Shown one piece after another: positions 26,960 to 38,013 of a stretch of DNA of 64,000 nucleotides. The notes under the pieces are model-generated. The model searched no databases, had not been told where the DNA came from, and saw only the letters and a list, made by a program, of their open reading frames with translations. Numbering within the stretch: the stretch's first letter is position 1; each line of letters opens with the position of its first letter. The translations under genes were made by a program, and so were the position numbers. The stretch is taken from contig NC_091098.1 in NCBI RefSeq assembly GCF_024713975.1, positions 15,238,316 through 15,302,315 of the forward strand, written 5' to 3'. This DNA is from Paralichthys olivaceus (lineage: Eukaryota > Chordata > Actinopteri > Pleuronectiformes > Paralichthyidae).

Positions 26960-27134
26960 CAGTTGCTGATTGGCGTTACGCAGGTATCCAGCTATTGCTT
27001 ATTACCCCAAAGCCTGGAACACCCTGGTTATCTTCTCCGGATCTCACTGCAGGATCTATCCGTACCCTCTCCACTCTGCACCAGGGCGCACTCAGCTCAC
27101 TCTTTTACAAAATCCCCTGCTCGTCAGGAATCAG
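26960..27134 (+). other. Putative tac3 5' non-coding exon
   Basis: The segment after the TATA-like element ends at AATCAG followed by a consensus GTAAGA donor (27135). The coding exon begins after a CGCGTAG acceptor at 27419 with 14 bases of leader before the ATG. Tachykinin genes typically have a non-coding first exon. The 5' boundary is approximate. Confidence 0.45.
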
Positions 27135-27432
27135 GTAAGAATAAAGAAAAATGCACTTCGTATTGCTTAAAGTAAAAAATATTTACAGATTATTATATTT
27201 TGATGGTTTGGATTTAAGGTTTGACTTTTTGCAAAGGGAATGTATGAGTATTTATTTACTATATCTTTGTAATTGTACCTTAAATGCGCTTTTACGCATC
27301 CATTACGCAGCGAACTGTGCGCAACAAGTACAACTGGTTCCTTAATGAGAATGCGATGTATTTGCTCATGAAAAAACAATCTAATAAAACGGGATTTATC
27401 CTAAATCTCTTCGCGTAGGTGGTGCTGAGAAA

Positions 27433-28514
27433 ATGAGGAGAGGTTTGCTGCTGGTGACTCTGTTCTTCATCCTGAAACTTCGGCACAGCCAGTCCAGATG
27501 CGAAGAAACCGGATCGCGCGGATCAACTTCAGATGTAGGTTTCTTCGTGCGCAATGGCCAAAAACATGTACAGAATATATTTCAACAGAAAATAATGTTT
27601 TTGTGTTTTTTATAATTGCACCAGTCTGTAGGTTTGAACAACCTAAAGCGGAACATTCTGAAGAGGTATAGTGATTTGGATTATGACAGCTTTGTGGGAT
27701 TGATGGGCAGAAGAAATACGGGTGAGTCTTCTTTCCAACTGACGACCAGTGATAAAATCAATTTGTTATAGTAAAAGATAAGTGTCCTTGTGTTAATAAT
27801 AAAATCTGGAGCGAGAAATACAAGAGACTGTTTTTATTTTGATCAGTGTTTTCAATCAAATGCTCCAACTACTGTTTCTGAAACCTTTTTCCCTTTTTTT
27901 AATCAGATGCCAACATTGTACAGTCTCCACAAAAAAGTGAGACCTTTGTCTTTTATTAATCATATGACGAAGTGATTGAAAAAACACTTAAATGGATCTC
28001 ATTCTTCTTGATAGGAGAAATGCATGACATTTTTGTTGGTCTTATGGGGAGGAGAAACTCAGAGCCTGGTGAGTCAGTTTACAAAAAGTCAAATATCTTA
28101 AATCACCTTGCAATGGCTTGTATGGGCATTTAGATTTCAGGGTTGTCTCACACAGTGTATGGGATTATTTTATCATGTCTGCTCTCACAGATAATGGCCT
28201 GAGGAGAGAGTATCCAGAGAAGAGAGGCATTTTTCTGAACAAGTGCAGGCTGAGGTGGGTGTCTCTCCCTTCTCAATCAACAGATAGAACATTACGTCTC
28301 CACTACTTATACAAATAGAATTGACACTTAATCTGACTAATAAAGGATAAAAGATGATTTCTGCTGTTCAAGTTTTAATGTCCTCAAAGTGCTGCTGACT
28401 CATATGTCTTTATATCCTACGTATGTAATACAGAAAATTAACTCTTCTCAAATATAAAAAGGAATTTAATTAGTTTGACTGTGTATTAAATCATTGATTT
28501 TACCCATTATATTG

Positions 28515-28558
<44 letters not shown>

Positions 28559-28617
28559 TGATAACTGATACATGTGTGGTGCATGTGTTTTGTTGCAGGT
28601 TTCTTCAGGGGCTGTAA
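27433..28617 (+). CDS. tac3: Tachykinin-3 precursor (neurokinin B and neurokinin F)
   Basis: Coding exons are 27433-27534, 27625-27721, 27907-27936, 28015-28068, 28191-28254 and 28599-28617 (TAA). Together they make 366 nt, 121 aa, with all junction phases consistent. Residues 1-20 form a signal peptide (MRRGLLLVTLFFILKL). Residues 47-64 read KR-YSDLDYDSFVGLM-GRR, a neurokinin-F-type peptide. Residues 76-90 read KR-EMHDIFVGLM-GRR, a neurokinin-B-type decapeptide. Both carry the FxGLM tachykinin signature, a Gly amidation donor and dibasic cleavage sites; the KR before neurokinin B is assembled across an exon junction. The product is a secreted precursor processed in the regulated pathway to amidated NK3-receptor ligands controlling the reproductive axis (known for the family). 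Fish carry tac3a and tac3b; the peptide wording is closest to tac3a, which I cannot confirm. The gene converges with c1galt1. Confidence 0.95.
28517..28555. repeat. (AT)n microsatellite in the last tac3 intron
   Basis: An alternating AT run of about 39 bp ends some 40 bp before the acceptor of the last coding exon, so its length could influence branch-point placement. Confidence 0.95.
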
Positions 28618-28670
28618 ACACTGAAACAACGTTCAACAATGACAGATGAAAGATAAGAGCGAACACAAAT

Positions 28671-28676
28671 AATAAA
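28671..28676 (+). terminator. Candidate tac3 poly(A) signal (proximal)
   Basis: This is an AATAAA 54 bp after the stop codon. Confidence 0.4.
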
Positions 28677-28818
28677 CCAAGTGTCTGGTGGAAACGACCA
28701 AACCGACAAGGTTCCCACGTGTAAAAGTGCCAACTGGCTCATGAGTGACCATTAACTACACAGATTGTATTTGATTTACCTGAAAAAAATCATGTCATTC
28801 TGTTTCTTCAAAGTTCCA

Positions 28819-28824
28819 AATAAA
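28819..28824 (+). terminator. Candidate tac3 poly(A) signal (distal)
   Basis: This is an AATAAA in CCAAATAAACATAATTTTTTT about 200 bp after the stop codon, with a following T-rich stretch. It is the better of the two candidates by context. Confidence 0.5.
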
Positions 28825-29211
28825 CATAATTTTTTTATACCGAATTTATTCATTTAAAACATGGGTGTTTTTTCCTGCTGCTTTTTTGAGAGATCTTTAA
28901 CTTGTGGCTCAAATGCACAGAGTCACATTCAATACCATCTGCTGCTGTGTTTCACTGCTGTGTTATGTAAAATGACTTGACAAGAGGAATTTAATGGAGT
29001 TTTGTATAATACTGTGTTCATCAGAAGCAGTGTTCTCAAACAGAGGGGTTCAGGTACACACAATAAAATAATAAGCACAGTTCTGAAAACAACATCACGA
29101 CTGACTGTGGATTTCCAGAGGACTCAAAAAGAAAACTAAAAGGTAATATACAACAAAAACATATATTTAAAATTAATTTGTTCCAAAATCCCAAAAAATT
29201 AATAATCAAAT

Positions 29212-29562
29212 TTAAAGGGATAGTTCACCCAGAAATGAAAATTCACCCGATTACTACTCAACACTTTGCTGATGGAGAGGTTGAAGAAATTAGTGACCAA
29301 GGCTTTAGACCTATGATGAATGTCAGGGCTTGGGCACACTTGGATGACACCACACAAGCTGTATGGAGGCAGGTTTTCTGTTGTTTTATTATGTCTGAAG
29401 CTTTGGTCACTAATTTCTTCAATTGTATTGGATTCTGCTGCAACACTGTTTACCCCTGAGACTCCTAATGTGTTTTGTGGACTCAAACACCCACCCCTCC
29501 ATCGGCATAGTGGTGAGTAGATAATGAGTGAATTTTCATTTCTGGGTGAACTATCCCTTTAA
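29212..29562. mobile_element. Complete non-autonomous DNA transposon (MITE), 351 bp
   Basis: Terminal inverted repeats of about 35 bp are visible: the left end is TTAAAGGGATAGTTCACC followed by CAGAAATGAAAATTC, and the right end is its near-exact reverse complement, ending GGTGAACTATCCCTTTAA. TTAA lies at both ends, consistent with a TTAA target-site preference. A second, inner inverted pair sits at about 29278-29312 and 29396-29427 (GAAATTAGTGACCAA versus TTGGTCACTAATTTC). There is no coding capacity. This terminus is very common in fish genomes. It lies between the convergent tac3 and c1galt1 genes. Confidence 0.85.
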
Positions 29563-30027
29563 ACATCTAAGCAGTAACAGTAACACCAGAATGTCAAATT
29601 TAACATCAGAAAAGCAAAGTGTCCGTAAGAGGCTAAATACTTCGCTGCTGTTCTCCATTTACAGAAATAAATAAAAATAATAATTAATGATATTAAAAAA
29701 ATATTTCAGACATCCATCACTGCCTTATTGGCCCCCACATGAAACAGATGAAAATATCCTGCATCGCCCCAAGCACACATCTATGACTGTGTCGTGTCAA
29801 TAATTCAAACATGTCAGGTTTAATTAATCTAAACAAAGTGTTTATCTTCTTTGAAAATAGCTCAGCCATTTGCAGCTGCCACTGAATAAGACTGTGCCAA
29901 GGGCTTACAGTGTCATACTGGCTGTTGTCATACACTCTCTGGCACAGACGTGGAAGCCAGATCACTGAGTACAAGTAGAAACAAGTGTCTCTACATTCAA
30001 TCAGACACATTAGAGTTAAACACAGGA

Positions 30028-33000
30028 TCAGTGTTTTCTGTCGTGTGAGACTGTCGTCCTGTTCTCAGTGAGTTGTGAGTTCTGATGGTCTCTCCTGCCT
30101 TCTTCTGGCTCCATCTTCGCTTTGGTTTGGTTGCCACTGACAGAAAAGGCTGCAGTCGTGTGAGACCTTCCAGCAGTCTCCTCTTGAGCTCCTTTAAATC
30201 CTGACGTCACAGCGGGCTGTGCGAGGGTACCGAGGCTAAGACCCCGGCGAAGCGACGGCTGATAGCGTGGCCTGTAGCCGTACGCTCTCAGGTGGTAGGT
30301 GTAATACTCCAGTGTGTACATCAGCTCTGCTTCCACATAATGGAACGATACTGCCAGGTCAGAGCAGCACTGTGGACCCTGAGGAAGAACAAAGCACAGA
30401 TCACACACACGAGGAAACATGCAAAATACATACGCGTACATACACATGCACAGAGCAATGTAACATTAACTAAAGATGCATTTTAGCTTTAAAAGTTTCA
30501 GTTTTCACATTTTTACTTCTAGACTCTACCACAATGGATTTAAGACGAAAGCCGTCAGGATGTGACTGACTTTTTAATCCCAAAGGGGTTTAACAAAAAA
30601 TATTACATCAAACGTTAAAAATCTTTTAGATGGTTCCTCCATTTTCAGAGCCTCAGAAGTAACTGGAAAATTGATGATCAAAGTGAGGCCTGACAAAAAA
30701 GGTCTGGAGTTGATTCCAAGAGTTGAATTTGCATTTGCCATCTCTTCATGGGAACAGAATATAAATATATAATGTGGTATTGATGCATGATGGATAATGA
30801 CTTAAAAATACTGTCAAAACAAACCAAGCTCTTCTAAAGGAAAACAAACAGGATGTCCTCGATCTTCAACCCAACTGAGCACATGGTTCACTTTGGGAAG
30901 GTGAAACAAGGCAGAAAGACCCACCACAACTGAAGGTGGCTGCAGTAAAGGCCTGGAAAAGCATCTAAAGGGAGGACACGTTAATTTGACGATGCCCATG
31001 GGTTCCATATTTCAGATTTGACTGAAAAGAATTTCTGTCCAAGTTTTGAAATAATCTGTCCAACTGTTTGTGAGCTTCTGAAAACAGGGACTTTATATAA
31101 AAGTTGCTCCTCAGTGGGTTAAAGCAATATTTACAAAACAAATGGGAGCCTCCGTCATTCACCACGCTGCAGTCAGATGTCACAAGTTTCATGGCTATAA
31201 CAGACTTTTGGTCTTTAGATGTATAAGACAATGCTTTTTCATGGAACAATGCATTACTGGCCTTGGTTTTTGTCCATAATAAGAATATAATCCTCAACCA
31301 TATCCCGTTTTTAATAAATTAACATACACTGACAGTTCTGAGCCATCACTCTTCCATTTATACAGTAATATACTGTACATGGGGTGACTTAATCTTGCAT
31401 GAAAAATAAGTCACGTAACACGTCTCGTGTTTGTTTAAAGGATTAGGTCGGCATTATTCTACAAATCCAAGGAAAAGACAAAAACAAACATGTCCCTCTG
31501 TTCCCAGAGCTGGTGAACAATTCAAAAATCTACAGTTTCATTTATGAGAAAAAAGTAATTTTCCACTATCAGACAGTGATTATTTTATCAAAAAGTAGTC
31601 TGTACTTTCTGTTGTAGATTAAAACACATTGTGTGCTCTAGTGAGTATTTTAAACAATACTAATACAACAGAATAACTACAGTGTCCGTGTTCATTAGGC
31701 TGCAACACAGTGGCTTTCATTTTCAAATGTTGTTGAACAGTTGAGGCATGAACAAACTTATAAAGATGAGAATGTCAGTTCTTGGCTCCATGGAAAAACT
31801 TGTTAGAGGTCAACAGCCTTCAAAATTAGTTTTTGTTCATAATAACAAAAATATAAAAGATCTCCAGCCTTATTTTTCTTATAAATTAACATTTACTGAC
31901 ATTCATACAAGACAATTACTCTAGTATCAAAAATAAATTTGTTTTCTCGTTTCCTTTCACAGACCAAGGACAAAGAAGCTCCATACACTGACAGGCAGCG
32001 TCTGACGAGATCAGTAATGGACCCAACTCATTATAATTGCAAAGTACAATAAATTAGTTGCATCTTCAGCTACAAATTGACCAATTTTCCTTTTGTTGCC
32101 AAGACATTGTCTCGGCTGCATTTGCGTACTTTAAAATGAACTCATTCCTATTTAAATTCACCCATTCTACTCAGAGGTCAGACACAGAATTCAAATGTGC
32201 CAGGTACTCACATATTAATTTAGCTACTATCAGCCTGATGACGGATTAACAGCAAAACCAATATTTAGTTTGATTCATCAAAAACAAGGTAAAATTGTTT
32301 ACTCTGTATATGAATCATTTTCAGTAGGTCCTGACTGTACATTTCCAAATGAAAGAATATTTCTCTCACTTTAAAAGCAGGTGTTCGCTAATGATATTAA
32401 AGGATTTTTCACCAGGTCTCTCATTCAGTGGCTTTTCTTCCTAACCTCACATGCCCCCTTTTAATAAGACTAACTCCCAGTCCGTCTGAATCGAGGAATT
32501 ACCCATAAACCACTTTGAGTCTTTTTCTTTTTATAGGGCCACTTTGAGGTAGTTACGCAGCACTCACACATACAGCACGCATTGGAGACTTCAACAAAAA
32601 CACTGCTCATTCACTTTGAATGGGTTGACGTCATGTTTTGCCAGAATGAATTGGGGTTGCTTGGCTTGCGTTGCGAGCGGAGTGCTCAAGTTAGAGCACA
32701 AGTTGCAGCACAGGCATTTGCCATTCAAATTACGTTAAAGCAAATACAGGTCCTATCTGACATCGAACGGATGAATGAGCTTGGAGGGTGGCAGAGATGG
32801 CTGTTAAATGTAAATGCCTCTAGCATCACATGAACAGCTAGCATGGCATTGTTTGCGCAAAAGCTTACTTTGTTATGTGTCCACATGCATCCATTAGTGA
32901 GCAGTAGTTGTCGTTATGACAATCTTGCCAGTGTCTAGTGACAGGCATGCACACTTTCAAGTGATAAAACAATACAAGCAAAAGTTTTGCAGCGAGATTC

Positions 33001-35427
33001 AAAATGGACGGCCCATTCTCTGAGACACTTTGAGTTCAAGTGATAGATACTTGCACCACTTTTTTTCTGCTTTTCACCCTGGAGTACCATTTTGTAGCAA
33101 TAGTTTACAAATAAAGAGGAGGATAAAGGACTTGCCTCAACGATTGGATAGTAACAATAGCTCCAGTACCAGAAGCTCTTGGAGAACTTGCTAGTTAGAT
33201 GGTGCTCTGGCACAAATGGATGAAAAGTTTCTCTGTGCAAAGTATCTCTGGAGTCACCAGCCAGGACGCCCATCTTCTCCAAACACTGCCCAAGTGCTAG
33301 GTCTTCTACAGGGGTGGTGTGTGTGCAAACTTTGGTCCGAAAGCCTTCCACAAATCTCCTGAGGGCCTCTTTACTGAGCACATAACCTGCTCCTCCGCTC
33401 ATGTAGCCCTGCTTGGTGTAAGGCTTGAAGCGTTTACCAAAATAAATAGGCTGTTCGGGGGTGTGGTTGGACAGAATCCAGCGCAGGTTGTCCACCACTA
33501 CATAGGTGTCATCGTCTGCCTTTAAGAACCAGTCAGCTTCATCTGCATGGTGCTCGTACAAATAATGGAAGGCTCGGATTGTCTTCCAGTAGAGCTGGTC
33601 ACGGCCCTCTTTAGTGCCCAGTCCCACAGTGGGGAAGTCGGTGTCCTTCACGGAGCTCATGAACACCACCATGTTGCAGTGGCGACTCCAGGTGGCCCTG
33701 ACATGGTAGGCCCTACTCTGCAGGTTATACGGCCCTGTCATCACCCAACAGAGAATACGGATCTTCTGGTACAACACATCTGCCACCCTGCTGTCTTCAT
33801 CTAAAAGAGGGACAAAGCAAACAGTACATGAAAATATTAACTGGTGTGCAGTAAAACTTTTCTATTTGTGATTCGAACTGTAAAGCTGATTTTATATTTC
33901 CATTTGCAGATACATTAACATAGTTTATTTTATACTTGTTTGTCATACCTTGCAATCAACCAACCCACTTCCTTGTCACAGATCTTATGCATCATTAGGA
34001 TTTTAGATGTGTGCATGAGAGTTTCTCTGAAACCTACAATACCCCTCTCTGTGTAAGTCTGCAGAGATTCATGAATCTTCCAAAAATTAGTTTAAATCCT
34101 GGCACTCTTCACGCATGACCATGACTTCTCGTCCAATCAGTGGACTAACAATACTGTGTGCATGTTAAGCCTGTACTTACATGATCCATTTCCTTTAATA
34201 TGTGAATGAAAACCTTGCACAACTTTCCTGAAAAAGTCTAGATTAAATCAAATGTGAAGAGATTATGCACTGCAACTGAAAGATAAGATTTTGTCTTTTT
34301 GTGCTTCTGTGAACAATTCCATCTTTTACCATGGCTAATTCCAAACCAAATAGCATACACCCTATCTGCTCATTGTTTCCTATCATATGATGTCATCTAT
34401 TAGTTAGGGATGCACAGATATGATATTGTCATTCCTAATAACAATGATAAGAGGACTTTGGTATGGGCCAATATGAGAGTAGTGTTTAATTAAGTTGTAG
34501 GCTTGGCTTTGTGCAAGACACTTGAATCATTCTTTGAAAGATTAAACTTGATTTAAACAAACTATTTTGCCATCCCTTTGTTTCGGTTCCCTTTATGTCC
34601 AGAATATATTGTAGATAATCTAATAAAACAAAATCAATATATATAAAAAAATCAGGGTTAACAATAGGGTGCATGATGCCTGTAGTAAGCTCACATAGGG
34701 ATGGTAAAGCTTGGTAAAGTGATTGTTTACACCACTGCATGCGTAGAAAGGAACCTCCGGAGAAAGTCTGGAACCAATTCTGCAGAAATCCTCCAGAGAT
34801 ACCCGGGATAAAAGAGTTAACTGCCAGCAGAAGAATGGCACTGATGTGTTTTCTCACCGTACCGTGGACTGCTCCTGCTACAAGCTAATGCTAAACGTAT
34901 GTATTGGTCGATGTACTACTGGAATTAAATTGAATCTGGCGAATATTTAATCATTAAGATAACAACAAAGGGAGAGTAACAGAGTCTGGCACAGTGTATA
35001 TGCCGGTTTTGTGCTTTCTGTAGATTTCTGTTGTGCTTTAAGATGCTACTTGTTTGGTGATGATGCATGCAGACTGAAAAATATTGTACCGACTCGATCG
35101 GCCCCAATGTCCAACACAACCAACACAACTGTTAGAGTTTGACCAATATCAGTGCTCCATCCTGACTTTTAGTTGGTCATAAATAAATAAGTTTGATACA
35201 GTGATGTGTAAAGCACCTGCATGTTGAGGGTGGAGCAGGCTGAAGAGAGCGGCTCCCTCTTTCCTCCAACTCGTTGGTGTCTCCCCGACAGTTGTGGCCC
35301 GCTCCTGAGCCTCCGACAGCACAGGGTAGCTCCTCTCAAACCACACCTGGTGAAGGAAGAAGTAGATGCTGCAGGCTCCCACCAGGAAGCCCAGGGAGAA
35401 GGCCCATCTGGAGCTGGGGCCCTTCAT
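30028..35427 (-). CDS. c1galt1: Core 1 beta-1,3-galactosyltransferase (C1GALT1 family)
   Basis: Coding exons on the minus strand are 35427-35217, 33800-33136 and 30378-30028 (TGA), 1227 nt, 408 aa. This is a type II Golgi enzyme that adds galactose to GalNAc-Ser/Thr to make core 1 (T antigen). Residues 9-27 form a hydrophobic signal anchor ([15 protein letters not shown]). The GT31 domain runs from about 80 to 355, with [11 protein letters not shown], the metal-binding DDD at 166-168 ([11 protein letters not shown]), [34 protein letters not shown] and [12 protein letters not shown]. The second intron has a GC donor (GAG|GCAAGT), and only this choice keeps the frame into GPQCCSDL. The C-terminal tail is about 45 residues longer than the human protein (363 aa as remembered) and holds NQT and NRT sequons. 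Which fish paralogue this is (c1galt1a, b or a c1galt1-like copy) cannot be decided; human C1GALT1 is on chromosome 7, so a like-paralogue is plausible. Confidence 0.92.
30379..33135 (-). other. c1galt1 intron 2 (GC-AG type), 2.76 kb
   Basis: No coding segment is visible. Two loosely similar AT-rich stretches occur at about 31255-31340 and 31830-31910 (shared AAATTAACAT and ACTGACA motifs). A segment at about 32540-32770 resembles a dispersed fish repeat (TTGCTTGGCTTGCGTTGCGA). Nothing else could be assigned. Confidence 0.55.
33801..35216 (-). other. c1galt1 intron 1 (coding), with repeat debris
   Basis: About 34405-34480 (GGATGCACAGATATGATA and GGGCCAATATGAG) resembles the degenerate ends of fish hAT-like elements. 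34861-35042 is one copy of a 182-bp direct repeat whose second copy lies upstream of the exon. Confidence 0.5.
34861..35042. repeat. 182-bp direct repeat, copy 1
   Basis: By eye this is about 97 percent identical to 36881-37062 (roughly six mismatches, no gap), exactly 2020 bp apart. It starts at ACCGTGGACTGCTCCTGC and ends at GTTGTGCTTTAAG. It has no coding frame and no terminal inverted repeat or TG...CA ends. Confidence 0.92.
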
Positions 35428-35477
35428 GCTAATATTCCACTCTCCAGCACTGCAATGTCCAAGTTGTCTACATAGAC
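35217..35477 (-). other. First coding exon of c1galt1 with its leader
   Basis: An acceptor TTGTAG precedes 35477, leaving 50 bases of leader (35477-35428) before the ATG at 35427-35425. The donor is CATGCAG|GTGCTT at 35216. The ATG was chosen because it is followed directly by a short basic segment and the signal anchor, as in the family; the open frame upstream of it runs into the intron's CA repeat. Confidence 0.8.
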
Positions 35478-36059
35478 CTACAACACACACACACACAAAT
35501 AGGATCAGTTGTGTGTAAACATTTCCTTGTATTATTTGTATTACTAAAGTGAACAGTTTAAAGGATTGCATGGACAGTATTGTGTTAATAAATCATAAAA
35601 AGACTTACAAAATATTAAATTGCAAACTATTGTGTCAGGATGGGCAATAAACTCAATTATCTGCATGGTTAAATTGTCTTTAACATGTGCATTACAGGAA
35701 TTAAAAGATGCAATACATTAGTTTCATATTATACACTTTTAAACACTTTCTGGGTCTAAATACAGATCCAACAATGACAAATTTTACATGCTGAATTTCC
35801 CAAATCACATTTACAGTTGACATTTGCCCTAAACCTAATTTCACTCTGCGTTGACACAAGTCTTTTGGACAGGAAAAGACAACAAAACAGATTGGACAAC
35901 GATCTCACGAAGCTGGAAATCAACGTTCCTGGACTTGTATTGGAGTGAATGCACTGACCATACAGAAGTTGCGTCTTAAACTGTGGACCACATAAATCAT
36001 TTTAACATGACTGATCAGAAGATGTGCCCCAGTAAAATGTTGCTGTTGTTATCAGCATA

Positions 36060-36310
36060 CACTTATGGCCTTCCTGTGGCCTGTACATTATCACTGTAAG
36101 CCCGATATGGCCCACTTATAAAATGGCAAATGTGGCCCAAGTAGCCCAAAACAAATGTGGGGCAAACATGCGCTGCGCTATAGGTTTCATCTGGATGTGA
36201 GCCGAAAGTGGCCCACATGGTAAATATGGCACAGATAGCACTATTCACTAATTCAGGCCATCTTTGGTTGACATGTGGCATTGCTGTGGTTTACTTGGGG
36301 CCCAGATCTG
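36060..36310. repeat. Degenerate dispersed repeat with ATGTGGCCCA motifs
   Basis: The interval repeats variants of GTGGCCCA, ATATGGC and GTGGGGC many times, as in a GGCCCACAT-type dispersed repeat common in fish. Boundaries are uncertain. Confidence 0.45.
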
Positions 36311-36880
36311 GCAAACAGAACATGGACTTGTAATGGAAAACTTGCATATGAAAGTAGCTTGAAATCTTTTCTGTCTGATCAATGCTCGTGTGCTGTGTTC
36401 AACAATAACTCATATAGAAACCCAATTGTGCTTGCATAAGAGGAACTGCCTGGCATACGTGCAGACGGACGATTTGAAACTAGACAGACACCTTTTACTT
36501 TTTTACCCTTAACTATCCAATGCCATGACTGTTGCTATGCACTTGGCAGATGTAACCTCAGAGTTCTTGTCCTTTCTCATTGAGGATCCTCTTGATGACC
36601 ATGATCTTTGCAGTAGCTGTCTGCCCTTGTTCTTGCAGAAGCAAGAGCAGACAGTTTCCTTTGTGTTCCTGTGTTAACCAGACTACAGGCGGCTTCAGTT
36701 TTTCATGCCATTACTCAGAAACAGATTTCTCTTAGGTTTCCTGTTTACCTGACTGTATAAAACCTTCTTCTTTCCCTATTCGGGGTTGTTCCACTGTGAA
36801 ACCCTCTGCTTCCTATTAGATGACCTAAAGACAACTCCGGTCTGAGAAACTCTTTATTTCACATCTCGAGATAAATTTCC

Positions 36881-37062
36881 ACCATAGACTGCTCCTGCTA
36901 CAAGCTAATGCTAAACTGATGTATTGGTCGATGTACTACTGGAATTAAATTGAATCTGGCGGATATTTAATCATTAAGATAACAACAAAGGGAGAGTAAC
37001 AGAGTCTGGCACAGTGAATATGCCGGTTTTGTGCTTTCTGTAGATTTCTGTTGTGCTTTAAG
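36881..37062. repeat. 182-bp direct repeat, copy 2
   Basis: This is the partner of 34861-35042 in the same orientation. The two copies bracket the first coding exon of c1galt1. Confidence 0.92.
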
Positions 37063-37614
37063 TTGGAGTGCTACTTGTGAACTTGTTTACATCTGATGTA
37101 CCATCATTCTACTATGCTAGTCTAATGCACAACTTTGTACAGCTTCCATTATTTATCTTAAAATCTGTATTTATATTTGTCTTCAAGTTACTTGTGTCTT
37201 TCAATCACCTTATACTTCAAATATTTGTATTGTCAATATCTCCATTAACACATACTGTCTTGACAGTGACAGCTTTCTAGTTCTGGTGGCTGGACCTTCA
37301 TCTCTCTGCAGTGAACTTATTCTTGACTCATTTTGACCTTTTATTGTTCTTATGCTCTCGTGTTTGACTGTTTTGTTTGCTAATGGGTGCCGATATTCTC
37401 CATTTAGATTGCTGAAGTATCCATCTATCTATCTGCCAAGTGACTTCAGTGCAGTTTCTCTGTGGAAGTGGACCCACGCGCTTGACAGTGTCAGGAGAGA
37501 GTCACACACATGTTTTCATTCTGTCGCCTCACGGATCGAGGTTAAAGACCCCGGTGATCTGATCCGAGACAGACGGGAGCGATTAGTGGGTTGTTTTGGT
37601 CTAAACTCAGCTCT

Positions 37615-37616
<2 letters not shown>

Positions 37617-37672
<56 letters not shown>
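37617..37672. repeat. (GT)n microsatellite
   Basis: This is an uninterrupted GT run of 56 bp in the upstream intron region of c1galt1. Confidence 0.95.
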
Positions 37673-37674
<2 letters not shown>

Positions 37675-37851
37675 TGGCTTTTACATCCGTTCAAACCAGA
37701 AACACATGACCGACACCGACTGATGGGAACGCAAACCCAGTCCATGTGGTATCCGAATCTCTACAACCTACCGTCCCTTACACACAACCGCAGGTGTGTT
37801 GCAGTTCCCACCATGCACTTCCGCACGCATATACGTGTATATATAACATCT

Positions 37852-37885
37852 ACGTGTGTCTGTGTGTGTCTGTGTGTGTCTGTGT

Positions 37886-37935
<50 letters not shown>
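37852..37935. repeat. (GT)n / (GTGTGTGTCT)n microsatellite
   Basis: Several 10-bp units of GTGTGTGTCT are followed by about 45 bp of pure GT. The run lies a few tens of bases downstream of the putative c1galt1 first exon. Confidence 0.95.
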
Positions 37936-37938
<3 letters not shown>

Positions 37939-38013
37939 ACCTTCGCTGGGGGATCGAACATTTGTGAGCTCGATCTGTTTTCAAGCAGCGAGAGAAACAA
38001 AAACAGAAAACCG

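Noticed and set aside
32582..32833. 83-codon open frame in c1galt1 intron 2
   Set aside because: It lies within what appears to be a dispersed fish repeat and has no splice context.
35428..35571. Upstream in-frame start codon for c1galt1
   Set aside because: The extended frame crosses the splice acceptor at 35478 into a CA-repeat intron. The ATG at 35427 directly precedes the conserved anchor.
34861..37062. The pair of 182-bp direct repeats as LTRs of a retrotransposon
   Set aside because: The repeats have no TG...CA ends, the interior carries no gag or pol frame, and it contains a genuine c1galt1 exon. A local duplication or two short insertions fits better.
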